From contig NZ_SRLH01000007.1 in the NCBI RefSeq assembly GCF_004745595.1, positions 175,636-239,635 on the forward strand: a stretch of 64,000 nucleotides of DNA. The letters are read 5' to 3'. The notes under the pieces were generated by a model, which saw nothing but the letters and a program-made list of their open reading frames with translations, was not told the origin of the DNA and searched no databases. This DNA is from Flavobacterium humi. GTDB taxonomy: Bacteria > Bacteroidota > Bacteroidia > Flavobacteriales > Flavobacteriaceae. The position numbers and the translations under genes were made by a program. Numbering within the stretch: position 1 is the first letter of the stretch; the number at the start of each line of letters is the position of its first letter. This document shows positions 60,055-64,000 of this stretch, piece after piece.

Positions 60055-60657
60055 TTATTTGATTATCCTAAAAGTAAGATTAATTCTGCTCCCTACAGGT
60101 TTTGTGATCTTGGGTACCTGGTGTTTCCAAAAGTGCTGTGTAGTACCTTTCATGACCAGCAGGCTCCCATGTTGGAGCAGGATATTCTGCCGGGCTTCCT
60201 TAAGGGTGTTGTGCTTGAGCTGGAACATTCTTTCGGCACCGAAACTCACTGAGGCGATAATAGGGTCCCGGCCCAATTCCCTTTCGTTGTCTGCATGCCA
60301 TCCGTTGCTGTCTCTCCCGTCCCGGTATTTGTTGAGTAGTACTGTGGTAAAGTTTTCCTGGCAGATTTTTTCGACTTCTTCCTTGATATGCATAATAAGA
60401 GGGGACCAGGTGTGAGGCTGCATGATAATGCCGGAATAGCCATAGGGTTTGCCTTCGTTGCCATAAAGGGCCGTTAGCCTAGGCTGCAGGTGCGTTTTCC
60501 CGAAAACGGTAATGGTGTCCTGTTGCCAGGGGATTTCGGTATTTAATTTTTCCAGCAGTTCATTGGCTTTTGCCGGCAAAAAGAAATCCGGATAATATTC
60601 GATAGCGGCATCCGGGAGGTCGAAGATGATTTTTTCTTCTGGAAATAAGGAGTTCAT
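60055..60657 (-). CDS. alkB: Alpha-ketoglutarate-dependent dioxygenase AlkB family
   Basis: A 200-residue Fe(II)/2-oxoglutarate dioxygenase that repairs alkylated bases by oxidative demethylation. Iron ligands are in SNGWHADNERELG (HxD, near residue 128) and LVMKGTTQHFWKHQVPK (His near 180); the 2-oxoglutarate-binding Arg is in SRINLTFR at the end. ATG 60657 gives MNSLFPEEKIIFD, a family-like start; the frame from 60693 runs into the aqpZ terminator and is rejected. Confidence 0.9.
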   Translation of the reverse strand: MNSLFPEEKIIFDLPDAAIEYYPDFFLPAKANELLEKLNTEIPWQQDTITVFGKTHLQPRLTALYGNEGKPYGYSGIIMQPHTWSPLIMHIKEEVEKICQENFTTVLLNKYRDGRDSNGWHADNERELGRDPIIASVSFGAERMFQLKHNTLKEARQNILLQHGSLLVMKGTTQHFWKHQVPKITKPVGSRINLTFRIIK

Positions 60658-60675
60658 CTTCCAAAAATATAAAAA

Positions 60676-60698
60676 AAGCGGTAAAAAAATCACCGCTT
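60676..60698 (-). terminator. Terminator of aqpZ
   Basis: AAGCGGT (60676-60682) pairs with ACCGCTT (60692-60698). On the minus strand the stem is followed by a T-run (the A-run at 60671-60677) about 25 bp after the aqpZ stop. Confidence 0.8.
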
Positions 60699-60722
60699 GT
60701 AAAGTTTCTTATGTATAAGGAA

Positions 60723-61430
60723 TCATTCTGTTTCGTTTTTCTGTAATAGGGTTTTGTACAGGTATCCGCCCAAAAGCGCGCCAGCTATCGGGGCCACCCA
60801 AAAAAGCCATACCTGGGACAACGGTTCACCGCCGGCAAAAACCGCCTGGGACAACGAGCGTGCAGGATTTACAGAAGTGTTGGTAATAGGGATGCTCACC
60901 AGGTGGATCAGTGTTAGCGCCAAACCAATAGCCACTCCGGCTACTTTCCCGTTTGCAAATTTATCCGTGGCACCTAAAATGATAAGCAAAAAGAACATTG
61001 TCAGGACAAATTCAGCTAAAAAAGCAGCTCCCATGCTGTATCCGTCCGGTGAGAAGGCACCGAAACCATTGCTCGCAAAAGCACCGGCCTTGGTATTATC
61101 GATGGCAAAGCCCGGTTTCCCGCTCAGGATTAAAAATAAAGTCCCGGCTGCCAGTATAGCGCCTGCACATTGGGACAGGATGTAGGAGGCCAGTTCTTTG
61201 GCTGAAAACCTTCCGCCAGCCCACAATCCTATGGATACTGCCGGATTGAAATGCCCGCCCGAAATATGTCCTACCGCATAAGCCATCGTCAAAACGGTTA
61301 ACCCGAAGGCCAGTGCCACACCGGCAAACCCAATTCCTAAATCCGGATATCCGGCAGCAAACAACGCACTTCCGCAACCTCCGAAAACTAACCAATACGT
61401 TCCGAAAAATTCTGCAAATAACTTTTTCAT
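60723..61430 (-). CDS. aqpZ: Aquaporin Z family water channel
   Basis: A 235-residue MIP-family channel with six membrane helices and two half-helices. Both NPA boxes are present: [13 protein letters not shown] near residue 63 and [15 protein letters not shown] near residue 185; the filter Arg follows the second box. [19 protein letters not shown] at the N-terminus is typical of AqpZ rather than GlpF. Single gene with its own terminator. Confidence 0.95.
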   Translation of the reverse strand: MKKLFAEFFGTYWLVFGGCGSALFAAGYPDLGIGFAGVALAFGLTVLTMAYAVGHISGGHFNPAVSIGLWAGGRFSAKELASYILSQCAGAILAAGTLFLILSGKPGFAIDNTKAGAFASNGFGAFSPDGYSMGAAFLAEFVLTMFFLLIILGATDKFANGKVAGVAIGLALTLIHLVSIPITNTSVNPARSLSQAVFAGGEPLSQVWLFWVAPIAGALLGGYLYKTLLQKNETE

Positions 61431-61463
61431 AGTAATAAAATTTGATGTTGGTTAAAAAATAGT

Positions 61464-61817
61464 TTACGTATATACATAAGCCCATACGATCAATACGGCC
61501 TGTAAAGGCAATCGTACCAGGCGGAGCCATTTGGATAGGCCCAGGGCCGCATTTTCATTTTGGTACATGTACAAATTAGCCGGGAAAATAAAAACCAGCA
61601 AAGCCATAATACCCCAGGCGGCATATTCTGAAAGGAGGGGAATGCAAAGGCAAATGCCCAGGATTATTTCGGCAAAACCACTTATGCGGTTGAGCATTTC
61701 CGGGTTGGAAAAATAAGGAGGGATTATTTTCAGGTACAGCCTTGGTTTCCTGAAATGATTGATTCCTGCCATAATATACAGGAAAGCCATTACATACAGG
61801 TGCCAGGGTAAAGTCAT
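61464..61817 (-). CDS. DoxX-like small membrane protein
   Basis: A 117-residue protein with four helices and YIMAGINHFRKPRLYLKIIP near residue 14, then PEMLNRISGFAEIILGICL, typical of DoxX-like proteins. Function is unknown. It lies 33 bp upstream of aqpZ on the same strand and might share its transcript. It is the second DoxX-type gene in the window, different from the one at 44564. Confidence 0.78.
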   Translation of the reverse strand: MTLPWHLYVMAFLYIMAGINHFRKPRLYLKIIPPYFSNPEMLNRISGFAEIILGICLCIPLLSEYAAWGIMALLVFIFPANLYMYQNENAALGLSKWLRLVRLPLQAVLIVWAYVYT

Positions 61818-61876
61818 GATGAAATGATTATTTCATACGAATTTACTTAAAAAATAGGTAAAAAATAAAAAAAGGT

Positions 61877-62788
61877 TTATTTCTTTTGAAACTGGATATT
61901 CATAATGGCAATTGCGAGAAGGATCAGGACAATCCCAAGCCATTGCGAAAATACCACCTCTTCCTTTAGGATAAAAAAGGCCATGGTTACCGAAACCGGC
62001 AATTCCAAGGAAGCCACGATGCTTCCCAAACCAATCCCCGTAAACGGAAATCCGGCATTCATCAGGATAGGAGGGATGACCGTGCCGAACAAGGCCAGCA
62101 AAATACCCCATTTGAAGAAAATATCGTAATTAAAGGGCGTTACCTGGGTACAAACCGCAAAAATGAAAACAATTACCGCTCCACCCAATAACATATACAA
62201 ACTGCGTTGTGCCGAAGAAACGCTAACGGCAATGCTATTGGCCGTAAACATGGTCGTGGTAAACGAAGCTGCTGCCAACAACCCTAAAACAATACCGCGC
62301 CAGTCTAATGTGGCTTGGTTGTGAAGCAGGTTCGTAGCCAGGACAGTACCAGCCAGGACAATCCCAACGGCGGCCACCTTTATGGCAGAAGGTTTCTTTT
62401 TCTCCAAAAGGAATTCCAGCAGGACACCCATCCAAACGGTTTGCATCAATAATACGATCCCGATGGAAACCGGGATGTACCGTACCGCCAGGTAATAAAA
62501 AATACTGGTCAATCCTGTGGAGGTCCCGGCAATCATGAGCTGGGTGATGTTCTTTTTGGAAGCTTTGACCACTTCCTGTCCTTTTTTTGCTTTTTGAAAG
62601 GCATTGATGAGCAATACCATCAAAATGCCTAATATGAATTGGGCTGAAATTACTTCTGCAGGTGTAAAAGGAAGGCCCGTAACGCCTTTGTCGGCATACG
62701 CAAGTTTTACAAAAGTGGCTAACATACCATAACTGGTTGCACCTAACCCTACTAATAAAACTCCTTTAAATACACTATTGTTTGTCAT
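61877..62788 (-). CDS. EamA/DMT family transporter
   Basis: A 303-residue transporter with ten helices in two EamA repeats: ATSYGMLATFVKLAYADKGV in the first half and GLLAASFTTTMFTANSIAV in the second, ending with LPVSVTMAFFILKEEVVFSQ and LGIVLILLAIAIM. Members export metabolites or amino acids; no substrate can be assigned. A perfect -7 element lies just upstream. Confidence 0.87.
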   Translation of the reverse strand: MTNNSVFKGVLLVGLGATSYGMLATFVKLAYADKGVTGLPFTPAEVISAQFILGILMVLLINAFQKAKKGQEVVKASKKNITQLMIAGTSTGLTSIFYYLAVRYIPVSIGIVLLMQTVWMGVLLEFLLEKKKPSAIKVAAVGIVLAGTVLATNLLHNQATLDWRGIVLGLLAAASFTTTMFTANSIAVSVSSAQRSLYMLLGGAVIVFIFAVCTQVTPFNYDIFFKWGILLALFGTVIPPILMNAGFPFTGIGLGSIVASLELPVSVTMAFFILKEEVVFSQWLGIVLILLAIAIMNIQFQKK

Positions 62789-62812
62789 TATCGTCTAAAA
62801 TTAAAAAGCCGA

Positions 62813-62820
62813 CAAAGATA
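62813..62820 (-). promoter_or_regulatory. Probable -7 promoter element (TATCTTTG) of the EamA gene
   Basis: On the minus strand TATCTTTG matches TAnnTTTG exactly, about 25 bp upstream of the ATG at 62788. No clear TTG is at the -33 position. Confidence 0.5.
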
Positions 62821-62882
62821 GACTTTAGTTGTGAGTTATGAATTATCAGTAGGTTTTTTTATTCAAAAAAACGAAAGGAGGA

Positions 62883-63689
62883 TTATCGCCTTCCCCTTCT
62901 CGGGCTTTTGACGGTTTTTATAGTGCCCTTCCTGTTTTTATGCATTACTGTGGTGCTCCTACGGTTTTTGACCACCAGTGTTGAAGAATGCCTTTTTGGC
63001 GCATAGATTTTCCCGGTCATTACAATGCGGTGCGACGGAGCCCTGTGGAAATATACCCTGTGAGGTGCGCATCTTTTATAGAAAAACCGGTGGTGGTATA
63101 CTTTCCAGGGTTTCCACCAATGCGGGTAATAGCCCCAATGATGCGGAGAAACCCAAACGACATAACCCGGCGCATACAAAAAACGGACACTTGGCCAGAA
63201 CCATACATTGACTACAATCCTGTTCGTGATTATTTCAGGGGCAGCCGGGCCCGGTTTCGAATTGCCGATGCTTTGTTCTGCTTCAAACGGTTCTACAATA
63301 GTATTGTCGGCATATAGTTCGTCGTTGCCGGTAATTTCGAGGATGGCTTCCGCTGCTGCAGTTTTTTCGATGCCAATAGTGGCAATGTCTTGTTTCTCAT
63401 TAGCATTGAGGTAGGTACTCAATACAATTACATGGTTGTTGTTTTCTTTAATGTCTTCTACGACAATATAATCCGTTTCCCCGTCTTTGTTAAGGTCTAG
63501 GTTGTTTACATTGCTGTTTTCCTCATTGAGGCGCTTTTCAAATTCTTCCAATGTGCTGGAATTCTTAAAAACGGCCAAAGCGCCTTCCAGGCTAAAGTCA
63601 TCTCCCGTATATTCAGGGTTTTCGCTTTGCTGGCTGTATCCCGAGGCCATTCCCAGAACGACCATTAGGGTGTAGGTTATTTTTTTCAT
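62883..63689 (-). CDS. Secreted protein with His/aromatic-rich segment and basic tail, unknown function
   Basis: From ATG 63689 the protein is 268 residues with signal peptide MKKITYTLMVVLGMASGYSQ. An N-terminal domain carries NLDLNKDGETDYIVVEDI near residue 62, a DxNxDGxxD loop like calcium-binding turns. Around residues 165-215 it is rich in Trp, Tyr and His (VWVSPHHWGYYPHWW, YHHRFFYKRCAPHR). The last 50 residues are strongly basic with many Arg/Lys and Ser (VVKNRRSTTVMHKNRKG). I do not recognise the family. The longer frame starting at 63788 is rejected because its extra residues precede a good signal peptide. Confidence 0.75.
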   Translation of the reverse strand: MKKITYTLMVVLGMASGYSQQSENPEYTGDDFSLEGALAVFKNSSTLEEFEKRLNEENSNVNNLDLNKDGETDYIVVEDIKENNNHVIVLSTYLNANEKQDIATIGIEKTAAAEAILEITGNDELYADNTIVEPFEAEQSIGNSKPGPAAPEIITNRIVVNVWFWPSVRFLYAPGYVVWVSPHHWGYYPHWWKPWKVYHHRFFYKRCAPHRVYFHRAPSHRIVMTGKIYAPKRHSSTLVVKNRRSTTVMHKNRKGTIKTVKSPRRGRR

Positions 63690-63816
63690 AGTGTCTTGAT
63701 TTAAGGATAAGACTTTTAAAATCGGGAAAGGTTTAATGAGGAGGGGGAATATAGAAAATAGAAAATAGAACATAGAAGAAAGAGGCAAGAAGAAAGAAAC
63801 AAGATAAGATTTGTGG
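63690..63816. other. Non-coding purine-rich spacer
   Basis: This gap holds the upstream region of the secreted-protein gene and, at about 63745-63805, a low-complexity A/G-rich tract with repeated TAGAAAA and AGAA words. No gene, promoter match or hairpin of note was seen. Confidence 0.6.
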
Positions 63817-64000
63817 TTTGTGGTAAAATTTCTTCATGGAAACATTTTACCACAAAAGCGTGATAAATTTTCTTCATAAAAATATTTTATCACAAAAGTG
63901 TGATAAATTTTATCGCAACTATTTTTTTATCACAAAAGTTGTTTCAAATTTTTTTAAAAATATATTTTGAAACAAAAAGTATGATGATTTTTTTGCCACA
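63817..64000. repeat. Array of 34-bp inverted repeats with exact 40-bp period (continues past window)
   Basis: Four units begin at 63820, 63860, 63900 and 63940/63941 and end at 63853, 63893, 63933 and 63973. Each has complementary ends: GTGGTAAAA/TTTTACCAC, GTGATAAA/TTTATCAC twice, and GTTTCAAA/TTTGAAAC. AAAAGC, AAAAGT or similar 6-base linkers separate them. In the first unit the dyad extends to 13 bp (63817-63829 with 63844-63856). The interiors are AT-rich; units 1 and 2 share TTCTTCAT. A fifth unit seems to begin at 63980 but is cut by the window. No open reading frame of useful length covers it. Confidence 0.9.

Noticed and set aside
63745..63805. Purine-rich tract as a second repeat array
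   Set aside because: TAGAAAA and AGAA words recur without a fixed period, so it is low-complexity sequence.
63820..63973. CRISPR array or attachment site
   Set aside because: The parts that vary are the paired arms rather than spacers, the conserved linker is only 6 bp, and there is no integrase or cas gene nearby.
1..64000. Insertion sequences, transposases or phage genes
   Set aside because: No transposase, integrase or phage-type protein was recognised in any frame.

Overview
The window reads as chromosome of a Bacteroidota bacterium, most likely a Flavobacteriaceae member close to Flavobacterium. The grounds are: -7 promoter elements of the TAnnTTTG type in front of several genes, few Shine-Dalgarno-like sites, a tRNA without an encoded CCA end, and lineage-typical families (DUF4105/Lnb, a PorV/PorQ-like outer-membrane protein, DUF2805, DUF4369 and DUF5808 proteins). 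G+C looks moderate by eye; it was not computed.

Positions 1-40704 form one very large surface-polysaccharide locus, almost all on the + strand. It opens with a 5'-truncated glycosyltransferase, a beta-helix lipoprotein and further glycosyltransferases. A bacillosamine-type module follows: a PglA-like GT4, a small phosphoglycosyl transferase, an acetyltransferase, an aminotransferase and a 4,6-dehydratase. Next come the export pair Wza and Wzc (tyrosine kinase), which converge through a shared terminator on a PHP-type tyrosine phosphatase. An O-antigen ABC transporter (Wzm/Wzt) then begins a tightly packed run of glycosyltransferases with decorating enzymes: two methyltransferases, two acyltransferase-3 proteins, a pyruvyl transferase and an asparagine-synthase-like protein. 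Many of these genes overlap by 1-29 nt and are probably translationally coupled. The run is broken at 32985-33389 by an array of 21-bp tandem repeats. It resumes with four more glycosyltransferases and a Wzy/WaaL-type polymerase or ligase, and closes with a second, large WcaJ-type phosphoglycosyl transferase. Both Wzy-type and ABC-type export parts are present. No Wzx flippase is visible.

Positions 40710-64000 are mostly ordinary chromosome. They hold an Lnb-like protein, a PorV/PorQ-like protein, pssA, a GH25 lysozyme, a minus-strand run (kdsD-tatC-AhpD-like-lptB-unknown-DUF5808-DoxX), recQ, a FAD oxidoreductase, an idi-queD-bcp-manA run, a small abundant-looking protein, tRNA-Thr, a DUF4369 lipoprotein, an M61 peptidase, DUF2805, a sterol-desaturase-family protein, alkB, aqpZ, a DoxX protein, an EamA transporter and a secreted His-rich basic protein.

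The two least explained structures are non-genic. One is the 21-bp array at 33007-33333, whose minus strand encodes an uninterrupted heptad with a coiled-coil-like register. The other is an AT-rich array at 63817-64000 with an exact 40-bp period, in which each unit is an inverted repeat and the arms change together within a unit. It runs off the right edge of the window.
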